Below, piece by piece: positions 15,884-23,647 of a DNA stretch of 37,189 bases. Source of the stretch: CAZIQY01 sp964541605 (GTDB lineage: Bacteria; Desulfobacterota; Syntrophia; Syntrophales; UBA2185); NCBI GenBank assembly GCA_964541605.1, contig CAZIQY010000026.1, forward strand, positions 1 through 37,189, given 5' to 3'. Position numbers and translations under genes: made by a program. The notes beneath the pieces were generated by a model. That model was not told where the DNA came from. It was given only the letters and a program-made list of their open reading frames with translations, and did no database searches. How positions within the stretch are numbered: position 1 is the stretch's first letter; each line of letters opens with the position of its first letter.

Positions 15884-16660
15884 GTGGATGAAGTCTTGAA
15901 CGGAAGAATCGGCATCGTGGCGGACATGATTGTGAAAGCCAGGGATGTGGTTGTATTTACAGGAGCAGGAATCAGCACGGAATCGGGGATCCCTGACTTT
16001 CGAAGTCCGGGAGGAATATGGACGAAATTTGATCCGGAAGATTTTACCATCGACCGGTTTCTTTCCAGTCCGGAGACAAGACAGAAGCAGTGGCGCATTC
16101 TTCTTGAAGGCGGACTGATTGCCGATGCGGAGCCGAACCGGGCGCATCTTGCCGTCGTCGAACTGGAAAAGATGGGAAAACTGACGTGCGTCATTACGCA
16201 GAATGTGGATAATCTCCATCAGAAGGCGGGAAATTCGCCGGAGAAAATTTATGAACTGCACGGCAATATGAGGTGGTTGAAGTGCATGGACTGCGACCTG
16301 CGTTACCCCATGGAAAAAATGGTGGATAGATACCGGTCCGTGGATGACATTCCTGAATGTGAGCACTGCCGTGGAATTTTGAAACCCGATGTTGTCTTCT
16401 TCGGGGAGCTTCTACCGGCAACGATCCTGAAACAGGCGACCTTCCACGCAACGCGCTGCGATCTTTGCATTGTCATCGGATCGTCTCTCATCGTATATCC
16501 GGCTGCATCCATTCCGACTTATGCCAAGAACTCAGGGGCAAAACTGGTGATCATCAATAATACGCCAACACCCTGCGACAGTACGGCGGACGTCCTCATT
16601 CATCATTCAGCCGGGGAAGTCATGGAGAAAATATTGGAAGAGGTGAAAAGAAAGCTCTGA
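15884..16660 (+). CDS. Sir2 family NAD-dependent protein deacylase
   Basis: This sirtuin removes acyl groups from lysine, producing nicotinamide and O-acyl-ADP-ribose. Of its 258 residues, NAD-binding GAGIS spans 27-31, GIPDFRSPGGIW starts at 35, and TQNVDNLH lies at 105-112. The catalytic His126 is in ELHGN, and four zinc cysteines are at 134, 137, 159 and 162. The GTG start at 15884 is supported by GAGGG 7 bases upstream. It is the first of five closely spaced plus-strand genes that also encode an acetyltransferase, a Nudix hydrolase and an HDAC-like protein, so it may act with them in acetyl-lysine or acetyl-ADP-ribose turnover (inference). A weak promoter-like pair (TTGTTT, 17 bases, TATTAA) lies at 15813-15841. 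Confidence 0.94.
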   Translation: MDEVLNGRIGIVADMIVKARDVVVFTGAGISTESGIPDFRSPGGIWTKFDPEDFTIDRFLSSPETRQKQWRILLEGGLIADAEPNRAHLAVVELEKMGKLTCVITQNVDNLHQKAGNSPEKIYELHGNMRWLKCMDCDLRYPMEKMVDRYRSVDDIPECEHCRGILKPDVVFFGELLPATILKQATFHATRCDLCIVIGSSLIVYPAASIPTYAKNSGAKLVIINNTPTPCDSTADVLIHHSAGEVMEKILEEVKRKL

Positions 16661-16676
16661 ACCCGAGGTTTCATGA

Positions 16677-17213
16677 ATGCCGAGTTTAGCCGAAATAAAG
16701 ACGGACAGATTGAGATTAATCCCCCTGAATTTCGACAGTATCGACCCCGAAGAGCATCAGATGATTGAGCAGAAACTGGGACTGCAACTGGCCAGCATGA
16801 TCCTTGGTGAGCAGATCGACAGGGAAATCAAGGCGGCCATGAGAACCTCGCTCGAAAATGTGATCAGAAACAAAACGGAAAATCAATGGTATCTTGATTG
16901 GCAGAGCGTCCTCATTGTATTAAAAGAGGAAAACGCAATTATAGGGGGATTCTGTTTTCAGATGCATCCGGATGAAGACGGCAGTGTTCAGATCGGTTAC
17001 ATGATACGGCCGGAGTACCAGAAAAACGGATACATGACAGAGGCTCTGAAGAGTGGCATCGCGTGGATATTCGAGCGTCCGGACGTGATGTCCGTGGTTG
17101 CCCAGACAACGAAATCGAACCTGCCGTCCCACCGGGTTCTGGAAAAGGCGGGGATGAAAGTTTACAAGGAAACGGAAAGAAGCCTCTGGTGGAGGCTGGA
17201 TAAATGTGCCTGA
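16677..17213 (+). CDS. GNAT family N-acetyltransferase (RimJ/RimL-like)
   Basis: The 178-residue protein begins with the TDRLRLIPL strand typical of RimJ/RimL-type GNAT proteins. It has the acceptor-site strand, the acetyl-CoA loop region IRPEYQKNGYMTEAL (a Q-x-x-G-x-[GA]-like motif with QKNGYM) and the C-terminal SNLPSHRVLEKAGMK helix of the family. It transfers acetyl from acetyl-CoA to an amine; the substrate is unknown. It follows the sirtuin gene by 16 bases and overlaps the next gene by 10 bases. Confidence 0.87.
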   Translation: MPSLAEIKTDRLRLIPLNFDSIDPEEHQMIEQKLGLQLASMILGEQIDREIKAAMRTSLENVIRNKTENQWYLDWQSVLIVLKEENAIIGGFCFQMHPDEDGSVQIGYMIRPEYQKNGYMTEALKSGIAWIFERPDVMSVVAQTTKSNLPSHRVLEKAGMKVYKETERSLWWRLDKCA

Positions 17214-17992
17214 TCCTTTTGTCCTTTAAACGGCATTCCCGGTATCCTGTTATTCTTGCAGCCAACCGGGACGAATTTTATGAAAGACCGTCAGCACCCG
17301 TGACTTTCTGGGATGACGCACCGGACATCCTTGCCGGAAGGGACATGAAGGACGGAGGAACCTGGCTGGGCATCACCCGGAAGGGTCGGATCGCGGCGAT
17401 AACCAACTATCGGGATCCGGCTTCGATTAAAGATGACGCCCCTTCCCGTGGCTGGCTTGTAAGGGATTATCTCTATGGGACGGAAGACCCGGCAGCGTAT
17501 CTTGAAAAAATAGCGCGAAGGGCGGATCAGTATAACGCATTTAACCTGATTGCAGGGGACGCATCTCAACTCTATTACTTTTCAAACAGGGACTTTCCGA
17601 ACCGGGGGCGCATCAAAGCATTGCCTCCGGGTCTTTACGGGCTGAGCAACCATCTGCTTGACACGTCCTGGCCGAAAGTAGAGCGGGGGAAAGCTGCCCT
17701 CGCCTCGCTGCTTGCCGGGAAAGAAAAACCCGATCCGGAGGAGATTTTCAGCATCCTTTCAGACCGGTCGAGACCGGACGATGACCGGCTGCCCGATACG
17801 GGGGTCGGACTGGAATGGGAACGAATCCTTTCCGCCATGTTCATCGTCAGCCCTGTCTATGGAACCCGTTCCTCGACGGTTCTGATGATTGACCGTAAGG
17901 ACTGCGTCATCCTTGCCGAGCGGGTTTACAATTGCCACCCGGAAGCCTGGATGACGGCGAAGTATGGGTTCAGAATTCAACGGGACCGATAA
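17204..17992 (+). CDS. NRDE (TANGO2-like) family protein
   Basis: The 262-residue protein starts MCLILL and carries the family's defining Asn-Arg-Asp-Glu at residues 21-24 (AANRDEF). The GGTWLGI and NLIAGD segments and the late SSTVLMI strand also match TANGO2/NRDE proteins. Cys2 at the mature N-terminus and the fold suggest an Ntn-hydrolase-like protein, but no reaction has been firmly assigned to the family; eukaryotic TANGO2 is linked to lipid and haem handling. It overlaps the GNAT gene by 10 bases and precedes the Nudix gene by 53 bases. Confidence 0.85.
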   Translation: MCLILLSFKRHSRYPVILAANRDEFYERPSAPVTFWDDAPDILAGRDMKDGGTWLGITRKGRIAAITNYRDPASIKDDAPSRGWLVRDYLYGTEDPAAYLEKIARRADQYNAFNLIAGDASQLYYFSNRDFPNRGRIKALPPGLYGLSNHLLDTSWPKVERGKAALASLLAGKEKPDPEEIFSILSDRSRPDDDRLPDTGVGLEWERILSAMFIVSPVYGTRSSTVLMIDRKDCVILAERVYNCHPEAWMTAKYGFRIQRDR

Positions 17993-18045
17993 AAATTTTT
18001 GAAAACCATGAACAAACTTTTAAAGTAGAAAGGGCAGGTATCAAG

Positions 18046-18474
18046 ATGTCGAGACGTGAATATCCGGACAGCCCCGTAGTCGGAGTCGGAGCCGTAGTCA
18101 TCAGGGACGGCAAAGTTCTTCTGGTGGAGCGGGGCGTTCACCCCAACAAGGGAATATGGGCCATTCCGGGCGGCTCTCTGAAACTGGGGGAGACATTGCA
18201 GGAAGGGGCTGAACGGGAGATACTCGAAGAGACGGGCATCACCATCAAGGCAGGCGACCCGTTCTATTCTTTCGATTTTTTTGAGAGGGATGATAATGGT
18301 CGAATACGTTTTCATTATGTTATCGTCGATATGAAGGGCGACTATATCAGTGGTGACGTACGGGGAGCCGATGACGCCCTCTCTGCCCGGTGGATAACAC
18401 CGGAAGAATTAAATGACTTGCCGGTATCGAACAATACGCTTAAAATTCTGAAGAGTATGCAGTTTATTCCATAA
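18046..18474 (+). CDS. Nudix hydrolase (ADP-ribose pyrophosphatase-like)
   Basis: I choose the ATG at 18046 (MSRREY, 142 residues) because AAAGGG lies upstream and the Nudix fold starts right after it; the open frame continues upstream over the NRDE gene. The Nudix box at residues 43-65 fits G-x5-E-x7-R-E-U-x-E-E-x-G-U exactly. Such enzymes hydrolyse nucleoside diphosphates linked to another group. Given a sirtuin four genes upstream, ADP-ribose or an acylated form is a plausible substrate, but this is inference from context only. HDAC-like follows after 20 bases. Confidence 0.9.
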   Translation: MSRREYPDSPVVGVGAVVIRDGKVLLVERGVHPNKGIWAIPGGSLKLGETLQEGAEREILEETGITIKAGDPFYSFDFFERDDNGRIRFHYVIVDMKGDYISGDVRGADDALSARWITPEELNDLPVSNNTLKILKSMQFIP

Positions 18475-18494
18475 CTTTATCAGGAGGTGTAACC

Positions 18495-19238
18495 ATGAAG
18501 GTCGTCTATCACGAAGATTTCACCCAGTCATACTGTTCTGATCCTGCTGCCGCACCCGGACGGATTGAAGCCGTCGTGAAGGCAATCCGTAACAGGGTCA
18601 CTTTTGTAGAGGCAACCCCGGCGAAAGAGGAGGATATTGCGGCAGTGCACACCCAATCCCATATTAACAGGGTGAAAAGTGATGCGATCTACGACATTGC
18701 CGCACTCGCAGCAGGGGGCGCCATCCAGGCCGCAGAGATCGGCCTTCAGGAGCCCTGCTTTGCTCTCATACGTCCGCCGGGGCACCATGCCTCTGGGGGG
18801 AACGCCTGGGGATTCTGTTATTTCAACAATATGGCTATTGCCCTCGAAAAACTGAAACGTGAAAGCAGGATTCAGAACGCCCTTATTCTGGACATTGATC
18901 TTCATTTTGGCGATGGAACCGTCAATATCCTTGAAGGGAATGGATACGTCACCATCTATAACCCGTCGGCGTCTCATGCCGGGGCATACCTGAAGAACGT
19001 CAAGGATTTTCTCTTTTCATTAAAAGCCGATATTATCGGTGTGTCCGCCGGTTTTGACAATCATGCCGAGGACTGGGGAGGACTTCTTTCCACGGAGGAT
19101 TATAAAGAGATCGGGGGGCTCGTCAGGAGAGCAAGCAAAATGCATGGCGGCGGATGTTTTGGCATCCTGGAAGGGGGATACAACCACCGCGTTCTGGGGC
19201 AGAACGTTATGGCCTTTATCGAAGGGATGGAAGGGTAA
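18495..19238 (+). CDS. Compact histone deacetylase-like (HDAC/acetylpolyamine amidohydrolase family) protein
   Basis: This zinc-dependent amidohydrolase has 247 residues. The active-site residues are all present: His97-His98 in RPPGHHA, zinc ligands Asp135 and His137 in DIDLHFGDG and Asp188 in SAGFDNH, and the catalytic Tyr229 in EGGY. It is shorter than usual family members. The segment between VTIYNP (~153-157) and GVSAGFD (~182-188) lacks the usual loop with the N-x-PLPPG-type stretch. The start has an ideal ribosome binding site (AGGAGG). It is the last gene of the sirtuin-GNAT-NRDE-Nudix run. Substrates in bacteria include acetylated proteins, polyamines and small molecules; which applies here is unknown. 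Confidence 0.9.
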   Translation: MKVVYHEDFTQSYCSDPAAAPGRIEAVVKAIRNRVTFVEATPAKEEDIAAVHTQSHINRVKSDAIYDIAALAAGGAIQAAEIGLQEPCFALIRPPGHHASGGNAWGFCYFNNMAIALEKLKRESRIQNALILDIDLHFGDGTVNILEGNGYVTIYNPSASHAGAYLKNVKDFLFSLKADIIGVSAGFDNHAEDWGGLLSTEDYKEIGGLVRRASKMHGGGCFGILEGGYNHRVLGQNVMAFIEGMEG

Positions 19239-19279
19239 TAAAAAAGGGAGGCGGGATATTTTTTCAACCCGCCTCCCTT
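19237..19279 (-). terminator. Strong intrinsic terminator of the CsgG-like gene (shared intergenic)
   Basis: A perfect 12-bp GC-rich stem (19244-19255 with 19268-19279) is followed, read on the minus strand, by TTTTTT. It ends the minus-strand envelope unit. On the plus strand the same hairpin follows the HDAC stop codon directly but lacks a T-run. Confidence 0.85.
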
Positions 19280-19296
19280 AACAAATATTTGCTGTA

Positions 19297-20523
19297 TCAA
19301 TACCCCATTTTCTTCATAAAGCTCTGGCCCTCCAGAGCTTTTCTTTCGACAAGCTGTCCGACTTTTACTCTTTTTGCGGCCTCCGGCTTGCCGTCGATTT
19401 TGGTCCAGGCGCTGTCCGCCTGAATCTGATCCGTCACGATGAGTTCCACGGGCAGCCTGAACGGGTTGCATGTGACGGTCTTCTTGCCGGTTACGGGATC
19501 TTCATCCTCCAGTTCTTCAAAGGTGTAGACGACAAGGAGTGATCCCGGTTTCAAACCCATCTTCTCTCCGATATTCACGCTGGCCACCCTGTCCTTGCCG
19601 TCCGAACTGATCCTCAATTGTCTGATATACCCCTTTACAGTGAACCATTTGGAAAGTTTCGGCCGCGCATCCTCGAGGCCTTTTGACGCCGCCTTCTTGA
19701 TGCCTCCGATGAGGGCGTCGTAATTGGGGTAGGGGATCTTGCCGATGATATGCTTTCCGATGACCTTGTCTGAAAACAGCACTTCTCCCGTTTCCACGTC
19801 AAGAATTCTCAGGGTCAACTCGGTGCCGATGTTCCAGCCTTCCTGCGTTTCCAGGCCCGCGGCAACGGCCGTACCAAGAAGATCCAGCAAAGGGCTTCCG
19901 CTTCCGCCTCTGGAGAGTCCCTTTCTGGCGGAATCATAGGTCTTGTAAGAGAGGTCAACGTTGTTGACGGAGCCGGTGATGATGTATTTCACGCCGGCGA
20001 GTTTTCCGAGCCTGACCAGGGTGCTCTCATCGGTCAACCCAGATTGCTGAAACTTATGTTCGGAGAATATTTTCTCCATTTCCTTTCTCGTAAATACCTT
20101 GGCGCCCCCCATGTTGATCAATTCGTCCATCACGCCGTCTTCAACGCTGTCGGCGAGCTTGGCATTGATCTGTCTTTCCGTCCTCTGCGAATCACGCTGA
20201 AACTGCGTTCTTTCCTTTGTTCCCCATACGATGCCGGCGGCTCCCGGAACGACGCCCACGGCTGCTCCACCGACCGCCGTCCTCTGCCCGGAGCCGGTGA
20301 CGTTGGCCTGCACCACGTTGGCATAGTCAAAGGTGGAGTTGTTGGTGAAGTTCACCACCGCAACCCTTGGGAAAACGGCTTCATAGGAGGCCCTGCAGAC
20401 TTTCGGCACCACTTCTCTCGGCCCCCTGTCGATCTGGTATGCGGTCGGATCGACCTTGGGAACAGTTGCACAGGCGGTTAAAAAGAACAAAACGATAAAC
20501 AATAATGAAAATTTCCTGCACAT
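19297..20523 (-). CDS. CsgG-like outer-membrane lipoprotein with FlgT-C-like end
   Basis: The 408-residue protein has a signal peptide with lipobox LTAC (Cys18), so it is probably a lipoprotein. Residues ~45-290 resemble the CsgG/HfaB family: the RVAVVNFTNNS strand, a helix with VEDGVMDELINMGGAKVFTRKEMEKI, and GVKYIITGSVNNVDL. The C-terminal ~100 residues (VASVNIGEKMGLKPGSLLVVY) resemble the small beta domain at the end of the flagellar protein FlgT. CsgG forms the curli secretion pore, but no curli subunit gene is present, so a pore function is not claimed. The region around residues 75-100 is Gly/Ala/Val-rich and could be a membrane-inserting hairpin. The gene lies 13 bases after the FlgT-N-like gene, surely one transcript. 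Confidence 0.82.
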   Translation of the reverse strand: MCRKFSLLFIVLFFLTACATVPKVDPTAYQIDRGPREVVPKVCRASYEAVFPRVAVVNFTNNSTFDYANVVQANVTGSGQRTAVGGAAVGVVPGAAGIVWGTKERTQFQRDSQRTERQINAKLADSVEDGVMDELINMGGAKVFTRKEMEKIFSEHKFQQSGLTDESTLVRLGKLAGVKYIITGSVNNVDLSYKTYDSARKGLSRGGSGSPLLDLLGTAVAAGLETQEGWNIGTELTLRILDVETGEVLFSDKVIGKHIIGKIPYPNYDALIGGIKKAASKGLEDARPKLSKWFTVKGYIRQLRISSDGKDRVASVNIGEKMGLKPGSLLVVYTFEELEDEDPVTGKKTVTCNPFRLPVELIVTDQIQADSAWTKIDGKPEAAKRVKVGQLVERKALEGQSFMKKMGY

Positions 20524-20536
20524 GCCTTTAGCCCCC

Positions 20537-21667
20537 TTATTTCTGGTAATCCAACGTTATGGAATAGGGTGAAAAATTTACGACGTTAAAATTCCCTTTT
20601 TGCTTGATGCTGTTGGCCAGGTAGATGCTGTTTTCCGGATAGCTGATGATGAACTCACCCATCTGTTTCTCTTCCACGCCGGTTACCCAGACGATGTTCT
20701 GGAAAATCCCCTTGACATCCATATTTGTATCCGGGTCGGTTACACCCTTGACCTTGACAAAAACCTTCTTTACATTGCCCTGAATATAGGATGCAACCTT
20801 GTCAAGGATTTTTGGGGCCAGTTTCTCCGCCAGATCCTTGAGTCCCTCGGCCGCGGCGTCTTCAACGTTGTTGCGAATCCCCTTGCCGCTTTCCGTCCCT
20901 GCCGTGAGGACTTCCATTTTGCCCGTTTCATTGTTCTTGGCGACGATGCGGTAAATCAGCCTGACCGTTACATTGTTGAACGGCATGGAGAGGCCGTAAC
21001 CGATATCCTCCCCCTTTTTGGTCGAAATAGTATAATCGATTTTTCCGATGATGATGACATTGGAAAGGAATTTATACATCATACTCCGAACGGCCAGGGT
21101 GCTTCCGCTTTTTACGGCCTTCTCAATATCTGCGGCGTCCACAGCCTGTGTCGGAGCGACGTCTATCACTTTGTAGTTCTGGTCTGTGAGTTTTCCGATC
21201 AGGGTTTCCGACAGGATATTTGTTTCATCGTATTCATCACCCTGTTTTCCCGGTTTTCTCGCGGGGATAAAAACAGCGATTGAATTGTTGAGGGCAAGCG
21301 AGGAGACCGCTTCCTTGGCCTTTGAGGGTTCAATGCAGGCCCTGATATTTACCACAACAGTATCTTGTTTATTGACCTGGTTGAGCACATTGTAACTCTT
21401 GACAACCCCCCGGACCTTGGTCTTGATCGCGTCGTCAACAAGAGTAAAATTCTGAACCATGCTCTGCGCCTTGACTTCCGTGCCCACCGTCTGTTCAATG
21501 GCGGCCCACTTTGCTCTGGCGACGGCTTCAGCCTTTGCGGAGGGGATGTCATTGTTGACGATGGCTGCTTCCCCCTCGGTGTTTACACATTTTTCCTGAG
21601 CAATGCCGGCAGGTATGTATAAGAAACTGACCAGCAGAAAAACAAGGGCCATGATTGTTTTGCGCAT
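20537..21667 (-). CDS. Exported FlgT-N-like (LPP20-type) protein
   Basis: The 376-residue protein has a cleavable signal peptide (about residues 1-23, ending GIAQ). Residues ~28-110 resemble the N-terminal domain of FlgT and related LPP20-type modules: EGEAAIVNNDIPSAKAEAVARAKWAA, then VKSYNVLNQ and VVVNIRACIE. Residues ~125-360 form an alpha/beta region (IAVFIPARKPGK, TVRLIYRIVAKNNETG, VEDAAAEGLKDLAEKLAP) like a FlgT middle or TolB-N/CsgG-like fold. Together with the next gene this spreads FlgT-type domains over two proteins. No flagellar genes are nearby, so it is not called flagellar. GGGAGGT precedes the ATG, and a good promoter sits at 21710-21738. The precise function is unknown; it is presumably periplasmic. 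Confidence 0.72.
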   Translation of the reverse strand: MRKTIMALVFLLVSFLYIPAGIAQEKCVNTEGEAAIVNNDIPSAKAEAVARAKWAAIEQTVGTEVKAQSMVQNFTLVDDAIKTKVRGVVKSYNVLNQVNKQDTVVVNIRACIEPSKAKEAVSSLALNNSIAVFIPARKPGKQGDEYDETNILSETLIGKLTDQNYKVIDVAPTQAVDAADIEKAVKSGSTLAVRSMMYKFLSNVIIIGKIDYTISTKKGEDIGYGLSMPFNNVTVRLIYRIVAKNNETGKMEVLTAGTESGKGIRNNVEDAAAEGLKDLAEKLAPKILDKVASYIQGNVKKVFVKVKGVTDPDTNMDVKGIFQNIVWVTGVEEKQMGEFIISYPENSIYLANSIKQKGNFNVVNFSPYSITLDYQK

Positions 21668-21709
21668 TGTACCTTTACCTCCCGTTTTTACTGTGTGATC
21701 TTAGCGGTC

Positions 21710-21738
21710 ACTATACTGAAAAGGATACCCTTTGTAAA
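21710..21738 (-). promoter_or_regulatory. Sigma70-like promoter of the FlgT-N-like/CsgG-like gene pair
   Basis: On the minus strand TTTACA (21733-21738) and TATAGT (21710-21715) are separated by 17 bases, about 40 bases upstream of the gene start and just outside the RAYT unit's left end. Confidence 0.6.
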
Positions 21739-21758
21739 GCGTAAATCTCCCCCTCTAC

Positions 21759-21779
21759 GGGGTCAGGCTTGCGATTGTG
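21759..21779. repeat. Left inverted repeat of the RAYT unit
   Basis: It matches the reverse complement of 22717-22737 at 20 of 21 positions. It includes the transposase stop codon (21763-21765) and encodes its last residues. Confidence 0.8.
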
Positions 21780-22689
21780 CATATAGGACACCCTTAACCT
21801 CTTCCAGAATTTTATTTCTTTCATCTTTTTCCCCTGTATTCGCCATTCGAGATATTACAGAGCCATCCCGCTTCAGTATTTCCTGCAACTCAACCCCGGA
21901 ATAGCCCGACTCCTTTGCCAATGTCACAAACACTTCCCTTGTCAAGCGCACTCGCTCATCCCGTCGTCGCGATGCCATGTCCCCAAGGCCTATGCCCGTT
22001 GCCTTCTCAATTGCACTTACCAGTTCCTGTATTGGCAACTTTTTAAACTTCAGATGGGTTCGATCTGTCCTCGCTACGATTTTTTCGATAAATTGTTCGT
22101 CACCTATAATCTGCTGTTCATGGGCTGCATAAGGAGAGAGATTCTCGTCAGGTTCGCCAGTGATGAACTCATAGTACTTTTTTCGAGCAGCCGCGGAACG
22201 TCCCGAAAAAAGACGAAGCACATTATCGGTATCAACGAGACCGGTGTTACCGTAAAGATATTCTTTATGGCTGCTCCACCGGTATTCGTCAGTATTCTCA
22301 ACAAGTCCTGCGCGCGCCGGATTCAGATGAATATAACGCACAAGACCGAGCAGATAACTATCTTTGTCGCAAAGAAACGCCTTGTATCGCCCTTGAAACA
22401 AGTGGCCTACCTTCCCATATTTTTTGTTGAAATACTGGGTATAGGTAAAGTTGATCATTTGCATGATGCGAGAAATAGGCTCTTTGGGTGTTTCTATTAA
22501 AAGATGGATATGATTGGACATGAGGACATAGGCATAGAGGATGAACCCGCATTTGGTTTTGTATTTCAGTAGACGATCAAGATAGTTGTGGCGGTCCTGG
22601 TCGTCAAAGAAAATGTCCTGGCGCTGATTGCCCCGGGTGATGACGTGATAGAATGCACCTTCAAACTGAATGCGTCGTTTGCGAGCCAT
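21763..22689 (-). CDS. REP-associated tyrosine transposase (RAYT, Y1_Tnp family)
   Basis: The 308-residue single-strand transposase begins with the typical MARKRRIQFEGAFYHVITRG. The HUH metal motif is His60-Ile-His62, and the catalytic Tyr is Tyr119 in LVRYIHLNPARAGLV. The family segment YRWSSHKEYLYG follows. The C-terminal ~100 residues (from ~215) contain a helix-turn-helix like DnaA domain IV, as in many RAYTs. All key residues are intact, so it may be functional. RAYTs nick single-stranded hairpins of REP/REPIN-type repeats and are usually vertically inherited single genes. There is no ribosome binding site at the ATG, and expression may rely on read-through from the lipoprotein gene upstream. 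Confidence 0.92.
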   Translation of the reverse strand: MARKRRIQFEGAFYHVITRGNQRQDIFFDDQDRHNYLDRLLKYKTKCGFILYAYVLMSNHIHLLIETPKEPISRIMQMINFTYTQYFNKKYGKVGHLFQGRYKAFLCDKDSYLLGLVRYIHLNPARAGLVENTDEYRWSSHKEYLYGNTGLVDTDNVLRLFSGRSAAARKKYYEFITGEPDENLSPYAAHEQQIIGDEQFIEKIVARTDRTHLKFKKLPIQELVSAIEKATGIGLGDMASRRRDERVRLTREVFVTLAKESGYSGVELQEILKRDGSVISRMANTGEKDERNKILEEVKGVLYAQSQA

Positions 22690-22716
22690 TGGAGATCATT
22701 TACATCAGTCTATTTA

Positions 22717-22737
22717 CACAATTGCAAGCCTGACCCC
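22717..22737. repeat. Right inverted repeat of the RAYT unit
   Basis: It matches the reverse complement of 21759-21779 at 20 of 21 positions and lies 27 bases upstream of the transposase start codon. Confidence 0.8.
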
Positions 22738-22758
22738 GACGCCGTGACCCCGACGCCG
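22731..22758. repeat. Tandem 14-bp direct repeat at the RAYT right end
   Basis: TGACCCCGACGCCG occurs twice without a gap (22731-22744 and 22745-22758). The first copy shares its first 7 bases with the end of the right inverted repeat. Confidence 0.8.
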
Positions 22759-22771
22759 ATGATAGAAGTTC

Positions 22772-23452
22772 TTATTTTGATTTTTCTGCGGGCGCTGCCG
22801 GTACAACCGTTCCCGCAGGTGCTGGAGTTGCCTCAGGCGCCACAGGGGCTTTTTCTTTGGGCTTTTCTTCCGCTGCTTTATCTTTTTCAGCGGGGACGTT
22901 CGCTTCTTTTTCAGGTTTTGCCTTCTCGGCCGTCAAACCCTTGATCTGCTCTTCCTGAGCCTTGATCTTTTCGGCCAGATCACTCATTTGCTGCTTAATG
23001 GCGGTCAGGTTTCCATCCGTCTTGATCCGGTCTCCCTGCAGGTCAATTTTCTTCAGCTTCAGTTTTGTAAGCGCCTTGATGTTGTCTTCTTTCTTGCCCA
23101 GACCCGCCGCATCGATGGCCCCCATCTTCACGATGTCATAGTCAAGGCCGGCATCCTTCACGTCGATATCCGCCAGTTCTTCCTCATAGTCGGCAACCTT
23201 TTTCTGTTTTGCCGCCAGTTCGCTTCTCATATTCGCCAGCTTCGATTTCTCTTCCGCGACCTTGACTGCAAATTCGGCCTTGGGGAATCCGCCGCGTTTG
23301 TCGTCCGGGACTTTTGCCACGAGATTCGGATCCACATTCGAGGTAATGGATGTGACTTTCGTGGAAACGGAACTCTTGATGTCGCTCATCGTCGCACAGC
23401 CGGTAAGCGCAAGTGCTATCGACAACAAAAATATGATTTCTATCCTTTTCAT
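22772..23452 (-). CDS. Coiled-coil lipoprotein with Lys/Glu/Pro/Ala-rich tail
   Basis: The start at 23452 (MKRIEI) is chosen because GGGAGA precedes it and a lipoprotein signal follows (lipobox LTGC, Cys19); the open frame upstream of it crosses the promoter. The mature protein has ~208 residues. Residues ~70-190 are strongly helical and charged with heptad-like spacing (SKLANMRSELAAKQKKVADY and IKQQMSDLAEKIKAQEEQI), predicting a long coiled coil. The last ~35 residues are a Pro/Ala/Lys/Glu tail like periplasmic spanning linkers. No enzyme motif is seen. It lies between the CHAT gene and the FlgT-N/CsgG-like genes and has its own promoter. A structural or tethering role in the envelope is plausible but not shown. 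Confidence 0.78.
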   Translation of the reverse strand: MKRIEIIFLLSIALALTGCATMSDIKSSVSTKVTSITSNVDPNLVAKVPDDKRGGFPKAEFAVKVAEEKSKLANMRSELAAKQKKVADYEEELADIDVKDAGLDYDIVKMGAIDAAGLGKKEDNIKALTKLKLKKIDLQGDRIKTDGNLTAIKQQMSDLAEKIKAQEEQIKGLTAEKAKPEKEANVPAEKDKAAEEKPKEKAPVAPEATPAPAGTVVPAAPAEKSK

Positions 23453-23522
23453 CGCCTGTCTCCCATCGTGTTTATGGTTACAAAAGCATTTATTTGATAA
23501 GAACTTCCTTTTTCGTCGAGGA

Positions 23523-23551
23523 AGTATAAGAAAAACGGTCTTGTGTGTCAA
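23523..23551 (-). promoter_or_regulatory. Strong sigma70-like promoter of the coiled-coil lipoprotein gene
   Basis: On the minus strand a perfect TTGACA (23546-23551), 17 bases, and TATACT (23523-23528, 5 of 6). The start of transcription would be near 23515. The leader can form a small CTTCC/GGAAG hairpin. It shares extra bases with the promoter at 26858-26888. Confidence 0.75.
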
Positions 23552-23647
23552 TGGAATAATGACCACACAATGTGGGTTTGATTCTGGTGATCATGAACAT
23601 GAGGGGTGTCATGCCAGGAAGTATTCGTGGCCGCAGTCGAGCTTTTC

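Larger units (their letters stand above)
21759..22737 (-). mobile_element. RAYT unit bounded by 21-bp inverted repeats
   Basis: Inverted repeats at 21759-21779 and 22717-22737 (20 of 21 bases match) bracket a single Y1-type transposase gene. The unit lies between two genes of the envelope set, in the same orientation as they are read. The left repeat overlaps the last codons of the transposase. Confidence 0.75.

Noticed and set aside
19297..21667. Flagellar (FlgT/FlgO) or curli secretion genes
   Set aside because: Domain resemblance is real, but no flagellar or curli subunit genes are present and the neighbours are CHAT and lipoprotein genes.
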